From contig JACTAT010000052.1 of NCBI GenBank assembly GCA_014526335.1, forward strand, positions 1,813,001-1,877,000: 64,000 nucleotides of DNA, given 5' to 3'. Positions 23,790 to 34,210 of this stretch are shown here, piece after piece (the first letter of the stretch is position 1; each line of letters starts with the position of its first letter). Both the position numbers and the translations under genes were made by a program. The DNA comes from Chrysaora quinquecirrha. Lineage: Eukaryota; Cnidaria; Scyphozoa; Semaeostomeae; Pelagiidae. The notes beneath the pieces are model-generated. The model was not told the DNA's origin, did no database searches, and saw nothing but the letters and a program-made list of their open reading frames with translations.

Positions 23790-24130
23790 GTAAATAAGTA
23801 ATTAACTAACCAACTACCTAACCGACCAACTAACTAACTAACTAACTGACTAACTAACTAACTAACTAATTAACTAACTAACTAACTAAGTAATTAACTA
23901 ACTAACTTGCTAACTAACTAACTTACTAACTAACTAACTAACTAACTAAATAAGTAAGTAGCTAACTAACTAACTAACTAACTAACAAATTAACTAACTA
24001 ACTTGCTAACTAACTAACTAAATAACTAACTAACTAACTAACTAACTAAATAATTAACTAACAACCCAACTTCTAACTAACTAACTAACTAATTAACTAA
24101 CTAACGGACTAACTAACTAGCCAACTAATA
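23440..24130 (-). repeat. CTAA tetranucleotide array
   Basis: Nearly pure (CTAA)n on the plus strand, the opposite orientation of the TTAG arrays at 8-17 kb, with occasional AAGTAA and AACCAACT variants. It lacks the CAAGCAAAGCTTG landmark of the large array. Confidence 0.85.
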
Positions 24131-24492
24131 AACTCTAAACATTAGCTAAAAGCAGTTTTAGGTTAATGCTCGCGTGGGCTGAATCACCCTTCTCTGTGGG
24201 TCGGATTATCTTTCACATATCGAAACAAAGATTCATAGCTAATGTCACTTATAACATTTAAAAGATATGATTAATTGACATCAAGTCCTTCTGTATAATT
24301 TCAGCGCAAGCCAGAGTACTAAAGAAAGTTATGATAAAAAACCAAATTGAAATATAAAACATGATTATTTACCAATGGTGCGCAAACCGATCTAGGGGCT
24401 GGGGAAATGCTTCCCCTCCCCGAGTAAATTTTGACAAATGACATTGCTCGAGTCGAGTCGCTGTGGTAGACACTTCAGTTCCTTGATCTTTA

Positions 24493-24825
24493 GGCCCTGG
24501 ACAAGCGAGCAAACATTTTTGGTCAAACATTTGAGTTTTGCATGTCAAGAAAAATGTTTAATCGTTTGGCCACCTCCAAAAACATTGCTCGTCCAACATT
24601 TTTTGCTTGTGTCAAGCTTAACAATTTGCAACATTTTGGCACCTAGCAACATTTCTTAACAACAAGACGTTGGTGCTTGCGCATTAGCAAAAAGGCATCG
24701 TTGCACCAAAATGTTGGACAGCATTGTTTTTGGACGTGGCCAAACGGTCAAACATTTGCTGTAAAGGAAATTTAAAATTTTGGACCAACAATGTTTGGTC
24801 GTTTGGCCAGGGCATTAGATTCCTC
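24493..24825. mobile_element. CAAACATTTG-word MITE, near-complete copy
   Basis: GGCCCTGGACAAGCGAGCAA at the left matches an inverted GGTCGTTTGGCCAGGGC at the right. The interior repeats CAAACATTT/AAATGTTTG and GGCCAAACG. Confidence 0.6.
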
Positions 24826-25559
24826 CATCAAGTTTGCCAGTGATTGGCAGGATTGGCTTGGAGATGGGACGGTAATAAATATTTGTTGACATTAAGAAAT
24901 TGAGGGGGCCCCTTTTTGACTTACACCATTGGAGCATAAATTTTTCTCAGTGCTGGGGTAGGGCTAGGAGCCTACTGAGGCAAAATAATGTTACGGATGA
25001 AAATATTGGTATCTTCAAATCCTTCAAATATGCACATGAGGCTGGTTGTTCTAATACTCTTCGCTTCTATTTTCAGGTTGCTATGTTCTGGATCTGTTCC
25101 TTACTTTGAAATTCCTTAGCGAATACTATATCATTTTTCGGCAACAATCGCTAGAATTGGGAAAGGTGTAGGGCTTTGTAGCAATGCAACTTAAACCCCA
25201 ATCAAACAGCTCAATTTTTCACTCGAGTTTTCACGCGACAAGTGTAATCAAGTGAAAAATCGAATCCTTTGGCCACTGTCCAGCGAGTCGAGTGCAGGTC
25301 GAGTGATGTTGGGCGGAGTTTGATCTCGAAAAGTCGAGGGAAAAAGGTGTTATCGAGTGAAAATCGAGTCTTTTCGCCAAGGTTTTAATTCAAGCAAGCA
25401 AGCAAGCAAGCAATCTTTAGTTCTTAATGCAGGTCAGGGGTTTTGGCAGCTATATACAGCTGATGTGGACCTGCAGCTTGTGCCCCCAGACTGATATTCT
25501 ATAGAACGAATACCCTGGGTACTCATTTACCGACCTCGGAAGGATGGACAGCTGAGTTG
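24826..25559. other. Intergenic with a CACTCGAGT-word segment
   Basis: About 25190-25385 is dense in CACTCGA/TCGAGTG words in both orientations, another small foldback-like family. A (GCAA)n run is at 25395-25412. No gene recognised. Confidence 0.4.
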
Positions 25560-25655
25560 ACTGTAGGCTTGTGGAATGTGGTCCCGACGAGATTCGAACC
25601 CACGACCTTGCGATCATGAGCCGAACGCCTTGACCACTGGGTCGTTTAGGGGGGT
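25560..25655 (-). mobile_element. tRNA-derived SINE head
   Basis: On the minus strand: a box-A-like CAGTGGTCAAGGCG and box B GTGGGTTCGAATCTC, at tRNA-like spacing. It is a SINE promoter rather than a tRNA gene since no clean acceptor stem is visible. Confidence 0.6.
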
Positions 25656-26333
25656 TACACGTTCCCCTGTTCCCTGGAGTTTTGTAGGATACATTTCTCG
25701 TGTTCCCACGTTCTCTGGAACCCCTAGATGACCTCCAATATACGTGATCCTTGCAAAAACTAACACAAAAGTTCAGAATAGTATCAAAAGGTCGGCTATT
25801 AATCTGTGTATCCACTGTGTTCTAAGCGATCCAACAGCCATTTAAACGATTTAGGTATCACGGATATCACACTACTCAGCTAGATAACTGCAGAATGCAC
25901 TTTCCCATAATTTCTTTGATGTAGATTAATGTGTAGATATTACTGCGGTTGGAATATGTCACATGGTCAGGTTTTCTGTCATAGAGTAATAAGAAAGGAT
26001 TTCAACCCAGGGGGGTACTCTTTAACTTTCAATACGGGGGGGTCCATGCCACTTTTTCCTTGCAGACCCCCAAATATTGAGTTTAATGTTTTGGAGACCC
26101 CAAATATTGATATCTATTTTTGGACACCTAAAATGTTTTTTCGGGTTTAGTCATCAGTTTCATGACAATTTACAATTCATAAGCTCTTGGCAGTTGCATA
26201 GGTCATTGTAATGAATCGCACCAAATCGCAAGGTTCTTCCGTCAGATTTGAGGAGCCTAAATAGTGAATTTTTGTCCATGTTATAATTCACAGACCCCAA
26301 ATATTAAATAAGCTTAAGATTTTGGATCCCAAA
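25656..26333. other. Intergenic repeats
   Basis: About 26005-26340 carries CAGGGGGGTACTC and GACCCCAAATATTGA words repeated in one orientation, a common dispersed repeat style. No gene. Confidence 0.4.
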
Positions 26334-26693
26334 TACACTCATTTTTTTTTATAAGAAACCCATTTATAAGAAACTCAGTACTGAGATCAATATTGGTTAA
26401 GAAACTTTCAGTACTCAATCAAAAATGGTAAGAAACTCGCAGGTCTCAAGAATCTTTAGAAATAGAAATAAAGCATCGAGAAACAAACTTCTGTTGCACC
26501 ATAAGTGTCTATTTTTACAGAAAAAACAGCTGATGTAAACGTGAATTGTATTGCTTCTTCTATTTGTAGAATTTAGTGTCAATTGCCCGTTTTGGCACTT
26601 CAAAATTTCGATTCTAAGAAACTGCTAAGAAACTTTCAGTACCAAATTTGTCCCAAAACTAAGAAACTTTGAGTACTGACCAAAATCTTAGTT
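26334..26693. mobile_element. Foldback MITE, TAAGAAACT family, copy truncated by the BEL LTR
   Basis: Begins TACACTCATTTTTTTTATAA and follows the 18047 copy (in inverted orientation) almost to its end. It stops at AAAATCTTAGTT, where the LTR begins. The expected last 20 or so bases, ending GAGTGTA, are absent here and also beyond the other LTR at 32799. Confidence 0.75.
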
Positions 26694-26997
26694 TGTTGGG
26701 AATTTGTTCTGCTCCGCAACAATAACTCACGAAAGATTTTACGCAATAAGTAGACTTGCTTTTTCCTCAATGTTAAATACAATAAAAAATACTAAGATTT
26801 CGATTCACTTCACGATTATCTCAAGTTCTCACTTCCTCGTGCTTTTCTAAGTTCCTCATGTATTTTTTCCCGTTCTCACGAATTTACTAGTTTACTTGAA
26901 ATCGAGGTTAATTAACATAACAAAGAATTAAATAAAAAAGGTAGTCCAAATACTGTAAAAGTTCATAAGTTCAAAAAGTCGCATAAAGTTCTTGACA
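26694..26997 (-). repeat. BEL/Pao LTR (3' in element sense)
   Basis: Plus-strand text starts TGTTGGGAATTTG and ends AAGTTCTTGACA; about 98% identical by eye to 32491-32798. Confidence 0.92.
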
Positions 26998-27052
26998 CTC
27001 TCCCCCTATTTGTTCCGAAAGGGAACAAATATAATCAGTGTTCAGTTAAAGT

Positions 27053-27345
27053 TCAAAGAGTGTCATCCTCGTCTTCTTCTGCTACAACTCTTATGATTTC
27101 TGCTGCGTTCACGGCTGCTCTCCTTTTTGGCTTGAATTCTCTGGCTTCAGGATCAAGATGTTTGTCCTCACTTCTGGGAATATTACAGTGCAGTTCAAGC
27201 GGATATAGATGTTGAATCGGTCTTTCCCAGTATGATTTTCCGGCTCTCAAGCGAGCTCCTCTGACAACTCCATCTCTTCCGCTGATAAGCTCTTCAACGA
27301 TTCCAAGGTTCCACTTGCCTCTGTTACGATCTTCGTTTTGATGAT
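27053..27345 (-). pseudogene. BEL/Pao Pol C-terminal (DUF5641-like) region, frame-shifted
   Basis: Continues Pol after a frame change near 27385-27420 and needs another near 27300. Short readable parts include NLEVGDVVIIKT and SYWERPIQHLYPLELH, typical of the region following the integrase in BEL/Pao elements. Confidence 0.75.
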
Positions 27346-30300
27346 TACAACGTCTCCAACTTCAAGATTCGGTGACTTTGATGGCTGTTTGAGGTGATGT
27401 CGCTCCTCAGTCCTCTGATATATTCTGCAGTCCATCTATTCCATAGTGACTGTTTACATCTCTTCAGGTAAATCGCTCGTTTCTTCAGGTCTTTATCTTC
27501 TAAAGCTTCTGGATCTTCTTCGATTAGCTTGTTTGGAAATCCAAACATCATCACATTCGGCGTGAGAATTGGCTGCTGTATGTCGTCTTCGATGTATCCA
27601 AGTGGACGATTGTTCAAAGCTGTTTCTATGTCGAGGATCACCTCTTCCAGTTCACTCCACTTCAGCTGTGCTCTTCCGATAGTCTTATAGAGCGATTGTT
27701 TAATAAGACCAATCAGCCTTTCAAATTGCCCGCCCCACCAGGGCGCTTTGCTTAAGTTAAATTGCCAGCTGATGCTTTGGTGGGCAGTAAAATCTCTCAG
27801 CTTCTCATCTTTCATTATCTTCCTCAGCCATGTCGCACCAGCCACAAATGTTCTTCCGTTGTCTGTGTAGATTCTTTCTGGTCGTCCTTTTCTTGCGATG
27901 AATCTCTTCAAACACTTCAAGAATTCTTCAACGGTTTGATCACGCAGAAGTTCGATGTAGATAGCTCTGGTGACACTGCAGGAAATAAGTAAGATGTAGG
28001 ATTTACCAAGTTGATCTTGTCTGCGTTTGTAGTATAGTGGTCCAGCATAGTCTATTCCAACAGCTTGGAATGGACGCAAACCTTCTGTTCTGCTTTTAGG
28101 GAGATTCCCTTCAGGCGGTTTGGAGAATGCAACTGCATGGAAACGTTTACAACCATGACAGCTTCTGATTACCCTTTTAGTCAGCTGACGAAGACGTGGA
28201 ATCCAATACTTTTCTCGAACTGACGTCATTGTAAGTCCAGCTCCCCCGTGCAAGGTCTTCTTGTGACAATCCATCACCAACTTTTCGCTGAAAGCTGACT
28301 TTGGTGGCAGGTAAATGGGGTAGACCCCTTGTATTCTTCCTCTGCATTCATACAATCCGCTGCTGTTCTTCTGCAGGTTAAGTGTAAGCTGATCTTGTTT
28401 GAATGCTTCAGTACTACTGACTAGTTCTTGCTCTCTTCTTATGCAGGATTGTATCTGGTGTTCTGTTTCTTCTGCTGTTAATGGTCCGGAAACTCGATCT
28501 TCTTTCTTCAATCTGCTGTTATTGATAAATCTTGCCATCCAGGACAAAATTCTGATGACTTTCCAGAAACTGAATTTGCTGATCAAGTTGTCGATATCTT
28601 CTGTCTTCTGAACAGCAACTACAAGCACTTCTTTGATTAGCTTGGCTTCTTCTTCTGATTCTCTGCTTTGCTGCACAATCAGCTCGTCAGGCCAACTGGA
28701 TCTTTCAGGTAGCCAACTAGGTCCCTTCAACCAGGTTTCTGATAACTTGCTAGCTTTTTCACCCCGGCTCCCAATATCTGCCGGATTTTCATCTGTAGTC
28801 ACATGTCGCCAAGTGATGTAATTCTTCTCGTTAATCAGTCTGACTCTATTAGCCACAAATTGTTTGTAACTGCCTTTATTTCCAATCCAATACAGGGCAA
28901 CAGTACTATCTAGCCAGCCATAGATGTCTCCAACTGGATAGCCTTTGAGTGCTTCTTTGACGTTGTTTACCAAATTGGCTGCCATATGTGCTGCAACAAG
29001 CTCAAGCCGTGGGATGCTTAAGTTCTTCTTTGCTAGACGTGCTTTTGCTGCAAGCAACCCTTGATTGGTACCTGAGTCTTGCTTGACTACAGCATAAACA
29101 GCAGCAGAAGTTCCTTTTCCGCTGGTATCACCAAAGACATGGAGTTCCACTGAGTGAATTGGTTCTTGGAAGCTGCACAGACTTCTAGGTACTTCAACGA
29201 TAGATGCTAAGTTCTTCTCAAAGATCTTCCAGGCTTTCACGATTTCTTCAGGTAGATCTGCATCCCAGGAGAGACTCTGATCACAACAGGTCCTGTATAT
29301 CAATTTGCCAAGTAACAATGTCGGTGATGCTAAACCGAGTGGATCATAGACGGAGGCCAGGCTTCGCAGAACTCCTCTCTTTGTCAGCTCAGCTTGATTG
29401 GTTGGAAAGGCTACTGCTAGAGTATCTTTTGCTTTATTCCATGTGAGACCAAGCATTTTGGTCTCATCTGCTCTGACACCCAGCTGTTCTTTGGCATAGC
29501 TCTGGTCTGCATTTTTCTCTTCTTTGTGTGTTTCCAGCTCTTCTAAGTTAGAGTGCCATTTGTGGAGTTCGAAGTGTGCTTCTCTAAAGATGGAAATGGC
29601 GGTGTTCTTCAGGTGTTTTGCATCTTCCAAGGTAGATGATCCGCTTATTATGTCGTCAACGTAGAGACTGCGTCTAATCTCTTCTACTTCTGCTGGATAA
29701 TTTGCTTCACAAAGTTTAAGATGTTCTTCTATTGTTGCTCCTAGAAGAAACGGTGATTGAACAAGTCCAAAAAGCGCTCTGGTAAATCTCAGGACTTCAA
29801 TCTGTGATGGATCTTTGTTTCTCAACCAATGGAATCGCAAGGAATCTCTATCATCTTCACGAATTCGCACTTGAAGAAATGCTTGCTTCAAGTCAGCACA
29901 AAGGGCTACAGGCTTTAGTCGGCTTCTCACAAGTACACCCCACAACATGTTTTGGAGTGGCTCACCAGGTTCTAAGCAGTCATTCAGTGATGGACTGGTG
30001 TCAGATCCCTTCGCAGAGGCATCAAATACGATTCTGATCTTTGTGCTCTCAGCTGTCTCTCGAATAACTGGTTTATGCGGAATGTAAAACTCTTTTCTGT
30101 TTGCTTCTTCTTTGGTAACTCTCTCTACAATCCCTTGGTCTAGCTGGTCTTGAATGATTTCGTCATATTTCTGGAATAAATCAGGCTCTCTCTGCAATCT
30201 TCTGACTAAGTTATTGAGTCTTCCAAGGCTTCTATTCTTATTGTTGTGAAGAGCATCATGACTGTTTCTCCACAAAAGCCCTGTTTCATACCATCCTTCA

Positions 30301-30752
30301 GAATCTCTAGTCAATTGTTCTTTGAATTCTTCATGAACTTGCTGCTGATCGCCATCAGGTTTATCTGCGAGACCAAGGATATCTAAGCTGCATAGCTGTT
30401 CATAATCTGCATTGGAGCTTCTGGTAAGATAAACATTGTCAAGTTTGGTTTCACTTCCTGGAGACATGATTGTCCAGCCAAAATTTGTCAGTTCAGCAAT
30501 AGGTTCTCCAGGCTTTCCAATCTTGGGTTTTTTGTCAGTTTTAATCCTGGAATACTCATTTGCGCCAAGAATCAGATGAACAGGAAGAACTGCTTTTTTA
30601 TCTGAGTCATCCATTTTGACTTCTTGCAGATGGCTGTATTCTGATAAGACTTTATCATAGTTTGGATTAGGTAAGTATAAAAGACATTCTTTGTTCACCT
30701 TACTCACTGTAGTTTCCAAACTGAATTCTTTGTTTACACTTGCAATTTTCAC
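27345..30752 (-). CDS. BEL/Pao Pol: RT, RNase H, integrase
   Basis: A 1135-codon frame with no internal stop. It shows the BEL/Pao linker after the protease, RT with FTRALFGLVQSPF and catalytic YVDDI, an RNase H-like part (HVFGDTSGKG), the H-H-C-C integrase zinc knuckle (HGGAGL...CHGCKRFH), and a DDE core (VGIDYAGP, YTDNGRTF, WWGGQFERLIG). The frame starts without an ATG because the upstream protease-linker region is separated by a frame break near 30760; natural elements make one Gag-Pol polyprotein. No claim of activity. Confidence 0.92.
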   Translation of the reverse strand: MKIASVNKEFSLETTVSKVNKECLLYLPNPNYDKVLSEYSHLQEVKMDDSDKKAVLPVHLILGANEYSRIKTDKKPKIGKPGEPIAELTNFGWTIMSPGSETKLDNVYLTRSSNADYEQLCSLDILGLADKPDGDQQQVHEEFKEQLTRDSEGWYETGLLWRNSHDALHNNKNRSLGRLNNLVRRLQREPDLFQKYDEIIQDQLDQGIVERVTKEEANRKEFYIPHKPVIRETAESTKIRIVFDASAKGSDTSPSLNDCLEPGEPLQNMLWGVLVRSRLKPVALCADLKQAFLQVRIREDDRDSLRFHWLRNKDPSQIEVLRFTRALFGLVQSPFLLGATIEEHLKLCEANYPAEVEEIRRSLYVDDIISGSSTLEDAKHLKNTAISIFREAHFELHKWHSNLEELETHKEEKNADQSYAKEQLGVRADETKMLGLTWNKAKDTLAVAFPTNQAELTKRGVLRSLASVYDPLGLASPTLLLGKLIYRTCCDQSLSWDADLPEEIVKAWKIFEKNLASIVEVPRSLCSFQEPIHSVELHVFGDTSGKGTSAAVYAVVKQDSGTNQGLLAAKARLAKKNLSIPRLELVAAHMAANLVNNVKEALKGYPVGDIYGWLDSTVALYWIGNKGSYKQFVANRVRLINEKNYITWRHVTTDENPADIGSRGEKASKLSETWLKGPSWLPERSSWPDELIVQQSRESEEEAKLIKEVLVVAVQKTEDIDNLISKFSFWKVIRILSWMARFINNSRLKKEDRVSGPLTAEETEHQIQSCIRREQELVSSTEAFKQDQLTLNLQKNSSGLYECRGRIQGVYPIYLPPKSAFSEKLVMDCHKKTLHGGAGLTMTSVREKYWIPRLRQLTKRVIRSCHGCKRFHAVAFSKPPEGNLPKSRTEGLRPFQAVGIDYAGPLYYKRRQDQLGKSYILLISCSVTRAIYIELLRDQTVEEFLKCLKRFIARKGRPERIYTDNGRTFVAGATWLRKIMKDEKLRDFTAHQSISWQFNLSKAPWWGGQFERLIGLIKQSLYKTIGRAQLKWSELEEVILDIETALNNRPLGYIEDDIQQPILTPNVMMFGFPNKLIEEDPEALEDKDLKKRAIYLKRCKQSLWNRWTAEYIRGLRSDITSNSHQSHRILKLETL

Positions 30753-30831
30753 TTGAAGACCTCAATTGTTTGAGTTACGGATTGCATCATCATTTCAATT
30801 CTTCTCTTTTCTTTTCTAACAGGTTTCTTGG

Positions 30832-31842
30832 CTATGAGATCCAGCAGTGTTGTGGATGCGTAGGAGCTTCCAGCCCTGTGTCCAAAAGTGCACGACATGT
30901 CACTCCATTCACTTTAACCAGGACAACAGGATATGTAACAGTGCCATTTGATTTTTCTTCATTGGTGGCTAGAAGGACTTGCTGAGTTTGCTGATCACAA
31001 ATAGAAGTATGGTGTTTAGCACTGCATTTTTGGCATTTGAATTTGCTGTGGCATTCTGCAGCATGGTGTTTGCTGCCTGTACAGTTAAAGCATAGTTTTT
31101 TTGAACTAAGAAATTTCTTTCTTTCAGCAACAGTATTGACTTTGTCACAATTCACAGCTTTATGCTCTGTATTTTCACAGTAAATGCAACTCTTGGGTTT
31201 CCCAGCTCTATCACTTGTTTGAAATACTCTATCACGCCTGGGCTGTCCATGCTGTCTGTTTCTGTCTTCAACTTGGATTGGGTTTCGTTCACACCACTTT
31301 CGCAATGCTTCCACAAATTGTGGAAATTTCCAGTCTTGCCATTCATTATCAGTTCTCACTAAATCAGCTCTTATTCCTGGCAGCTTATCTAAAGTCATTC
31401 TTACATAACCATTGATTTCCTTGAGCTTTCCCATTGTCTCTAATGTCTGTATGCTGGTCACAAGTTTTTCAAAGAATTCCAGAATTTTGGCTGGTTGAGT
31501 TCCATTTATGACAGGCAATGTGACAATATTCTGAATGTGAGCATTTGCTACCTCACTGGGTTTGCCATAGCGTGTCTTTAAAATTTGCTTGGCCCTTTCG
31601 TACCCTTCTGTTGTAAGTGGTAGGCCATCTATTGTTGTACGGACCTTTTGCACCAATGATTCTTTGAGATAGGAAAATTTAGATACTGGAGCAATATCAC
31701 TCTTGTCAATTTCGGTTTCAAATAGATTCCAAAATCTCTGCCAGTCTAAGTAGGTCCCTTGGAATTTCGATATAACTAGCTTTGGTAATTTGACTTTGGC
31801 TGGTTGCTGCTGTTGATGTTCTCTTGTTGGCTTTAATTCCAT
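30832..31842 (-). CDS. BEL/Pao Gag core, zinc knuckles and protease start
   Basis: Includes the DUF1759-like Gag region (LPKLVISKFQGTYLDWQRFW), three Cys/His knuckles (CIYCENTEHKAVNC, CFNCTGSKHHAAEC, CQKCSAKHHTSIC) and the aspartic-protease motif ALLDTG near its end, directly after which the frame breaks. It follows the short coiled-coil ORF at 31865-32275 after a single-base shift in an A run. Confidence 0.9.
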   Translation of the reverse strand: MELKPTREHQQQQPAKVKLPKLVISKFQGTYLDWQRFWNLFETEIDKSDIAPVSKFSYLKESLVQKVRTTIDGLPLTTEGYERAKQILKTRYGKPSEVANAHIQNIVTLPVINGTQPAKILEFFEKLVTSIQTLETMGKLKEINGYVRMTLDKLPGIRADLVRTDNEWQDWKFPQFVEALRKWCERNPIQVEDRNRQHGQPRRDRVFQTSDRAGKPKSCIYCENTEHKAVNCDKVNTVAERKKFLSSKKLCFNCTGSKHHAAECHSKFKCQKCSAKHHTSICDQQTQQVLLATNEEKSNGTVTYPVVLVKVNGVTCRALLDTGLEAPTHPQHCWIS

Positions 31843-31864
31843 TATTTCCTTTTCAAATTGCTTT

Positions 31865-32275
31865 TCATCTGCATTTTGCTTCCTCTAATTTAAGTGCTTC
31901 ATCATATTCACGCTTTCTTGCTTCGGCTTTAGCCTCTTCCTCTTCACGACTCACTGCTGCCTTTTCTTCTTTTTGTAGACAATTCATTCTCTTCTGTAAT
32001 TCTTCCATGTTATCTTCAAATTCTGAAAGATCTGTTTCAGTTTTAAGACTCCAGGTTCTGACTTCCTCAAGCTCTTCATCAGCTTCTATTTTTAATTCCT
32101 GAATTTCTGATACAAGGGTATGAATTTCATCAATATTTTTGCTAAAAATATTAATGTGTCTCTCTAGTGATTTCACATTGTTTTTCTCAAGGATTCTGGC
32201 TGTTTCCTGCTGCGTAAATTTCAGCATGCGAAACTTGTTTTGAATTTTCTTTGTTTTCTCTTCAATATTTGCCAT
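31865..32275 (-). CDS. BEL/Pao Gag N-terminal coiled coil
   Basis: 136 codons starting at the first ATG after the 5' LTR. The sequence is Lys/Glu rich with heptad spacing, consistent with the N-terminal coiled coil of BEL/Pao Gag. It ends at a stop created by the A-run frame shift close to 31870. Confidence 0.75.
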   Translation of the reverse strand: MANIEEKTKKIQNKFRMLKFTQQETARILEKNNVKSLERHINIFSKNIDEIHTLVSEIQELKIEADEELEEVRTWSLKTETDLSEFEDNMEELQKRMNCLQKEEKAAVSREEEEAKAEARKREYDEALKLEEAKCR

Positions 32276-32490
32276 AGCTAGACTAGGCCAATGTTTTGAT
32301 TCTCACGACTCTGAATTCAATTAGATTTGTTTATCTAATTTAGGTAAAGTAATTCAAGGTTTACTCACTGACTTTTTGATTAGTTTTTGACTCTGAAAAC
32401 TTAGGACTATCTATCTATACCTTTGTCTCTGATGATTTGATAACTTAGAATTGAAAAACGCTGTCTTCTCCCATCTGGTCGGTGCCACTT

Positions 32491-32798
32491 TGTTGGGAAT
32501 TTGTTCTGCTCCGCAACAATAACTCACGAAAGATTTTACGCAATAAGTAGACTTGCTTTTTCCTCAATGTTAAATACAATAAAAAAATGCTAAGATTTCG
32601 ATTCACTTCACGATTATCTCAAGTTCTCACTTCCCTCGTGCTTTTTCTAAGTTCCTCATGTATTTTTTCCCGTTCTCACGAATTTACTAGTTTACTTGAA
32701 ATCGAGGTTAATTAACATAACAAAGAATTAAATAAAAAAAGGTAGTCCAAATACTGTAAAAGTTCATAAGTTCAAAAAGTCGCATAAAGTTCTTGACA
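32491..32798 (-). repeat. BEL/Pao LTR (5' in element sense)
   Basis: In the sense strand it is followed, after AAG, by TGGCACCGACC, a candidate primer-binding site; I cannot assign the tRNA. Confidence 0.9.
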
Positions 32799-33470
32799 GT
32801 TACGAAAATTGTGATTATAATTGCAAATTGTAATATTTTGTAGAGTAATTTTAGGACATTCAGATTCTGGAAGTTAGAATTTCTGGCGCCTCAAATGAAA
32901 TAAATATCTGCGCATGCGTCACAAGTAAACTAACCCAGGTTCGCCCCAAGTTTTGTGTCCACACTTGAAGTTGCCAACACTAACCTGGGTTCGACCCAGG
33001 TCGAACCCACCTCCAAAGTCGGGTTAAACTAACCCAGGTCGAACCCAGGTTAGTTGTGTCCACACTACAAAAATCTAACCTGGGTTAGCAAAAACCTGGG
33101 GCGAACCTGGGTTAGTTTGTATAGTGTGGACAGGGCTTCAGCAGAGCCTTAAAAACAACTACAAAGAGGCAAAACTATGCAGCTGCAAGCTTTGTACGGA
33201 GTTCTTGCCAAATATTGGCTACTGAAATAGCCAATCTTAGTTCAAAATGAAATAATATGTTGCTAGATATTAGTTGATTTGTTTTATAATTCGTTAATCC
33301 TTTTTATAGTTGTTACTAGTTAATTTTCATATCCTTACAAATGTATTTTAAAGTTTAGCTATGTTATTTAGAATTTAGTTTTATAGTTTAGGTTGGTATA
33401 AATTAGCTAAAATTAAGCTATTGTAAGAACCAACGAAAAATAAAGTAATAAAAAAAAAAAATATCATTCT
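32799..33470. mobile_element. AACCCAGGTTCG-word foldback MITE and flank
   Basis: About 32920-33145 repeats CTAACCCAGGTTCG and CGAACCTGGGTTAG in both orientations with GTGTCCACACT words and ends GTGTGGACAGGGC. The rest (33146-33470) is AT-rich with a short A run at about 33449; no gene. Confidence 0.55.
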
Positions 33471-33541
33471 CAACATCATCAGCATCATTAACATCATCAT
33501 TATCATTGTCACCATCACCATCACCATCAGCAGCATCATCG

Positions 33542-33593
<52 letters not shown>

Positions 33594-33710
33594 AACTATC
33601 ATTATCATTGTCATTATCGTCATCGTCATCGTCACCTTCACCACCACAATGATCATCATGATCATTATAAAGATCATCGCATCACCACAGTCACCATCCT
33701 TTCCATCATA
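33471..33710. repeat. CAT trinucleotide microsatellite at a gap edge
   Basis: Long imperfect (CAT/ATC)n. The poly-Met frame on the minus strand is a repeat artefact. Confidence 0.9.
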
Positions 33711-34210
33711 NNNNNNNNNNNNNNNNNNNNNNNNNNNNNNNNNNNNNNNNNNNNNNNNNNNNNNNNNNNNNNNNNNNNNNNNNNNNNNNNNNNNNNNNNN
33801 NNNNNNNNNNNNNNNNNNNNNNNNNNNNNNNNNNNNNNNNNNNNNNNNNNNNNNNNNNNNNNNNNNNNNNNNNNNNNNNNNNNNNNNNNNNNNNNNNNNN
33901 NNNNNNNNNNNNNNNNNNNNNNNNNNNNNNNNNNNNNNNNNNNNNNNNNNNNNNNNNNNNNNNNNNNNNNNNNNNNNNNNNNNNNNNNNNNNNNNNNNNN
34001 NNNNNNNNNNNNNNNNNNNNNNNNNNNNNNNNNNNNNNNNNNNNNNNNNNNNNNNNNNNNNNNNNNNNNNNNNNNNNNNNNNNNNNNNNNNNNNNNNNNN
34101 NNNNNNNNNNNNNNNNNNNNNNNNNNNNNNNNNNNNNNNNNNNNNNNNNNNNNNNNNNNNNNNNNNNNNNNNNNNNNNNNNNNNNNNNNNNNNNNNNNNN
34201 NNNNNNNNNN
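33711..34210. other. Assembly gap (500 N)
   Basis: Exactly 500 N. It lies on the 3' side of the incomplete JARID2 gene, so missing exons or a wrong join may be hidden here. Confidence 0.99.

Larger units (their letters stand above)
26694..32798 (-). mobile_element. BEL/Pao LTR retrotransposon, frame-broken
   Basis: Two LTRs (304 and 308 bp, TG...CA in the sense orientation) bound about 6.1 kb. Order on the minus strand: LTR, Gag, aspartic protease start, reverse transcriptase, RNase H, integrase, C-terminal DUF5641-like region, LTR. There is no envelope gene. The LTRs differ by a handful of indels and substitutions, so the insertion is fairly young, yet the coding region carries about five frame breaks. 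No convincing target duplication. Confidence 0.92.

Noticed and set aside
23440..24130. CRISPR-like array
   Set aside because: Pure tetranucleotide repeat without spacers in a eukaryotic context.
26694..32798. Envelope-bearing retrovirus
   Set aside because: After integrase and the C-terminal region the element goes straight to the LTR; no env-like frame.
33381..33677. Poly-Met protein
   Set aside because: Translation of the CAT microsatellite.
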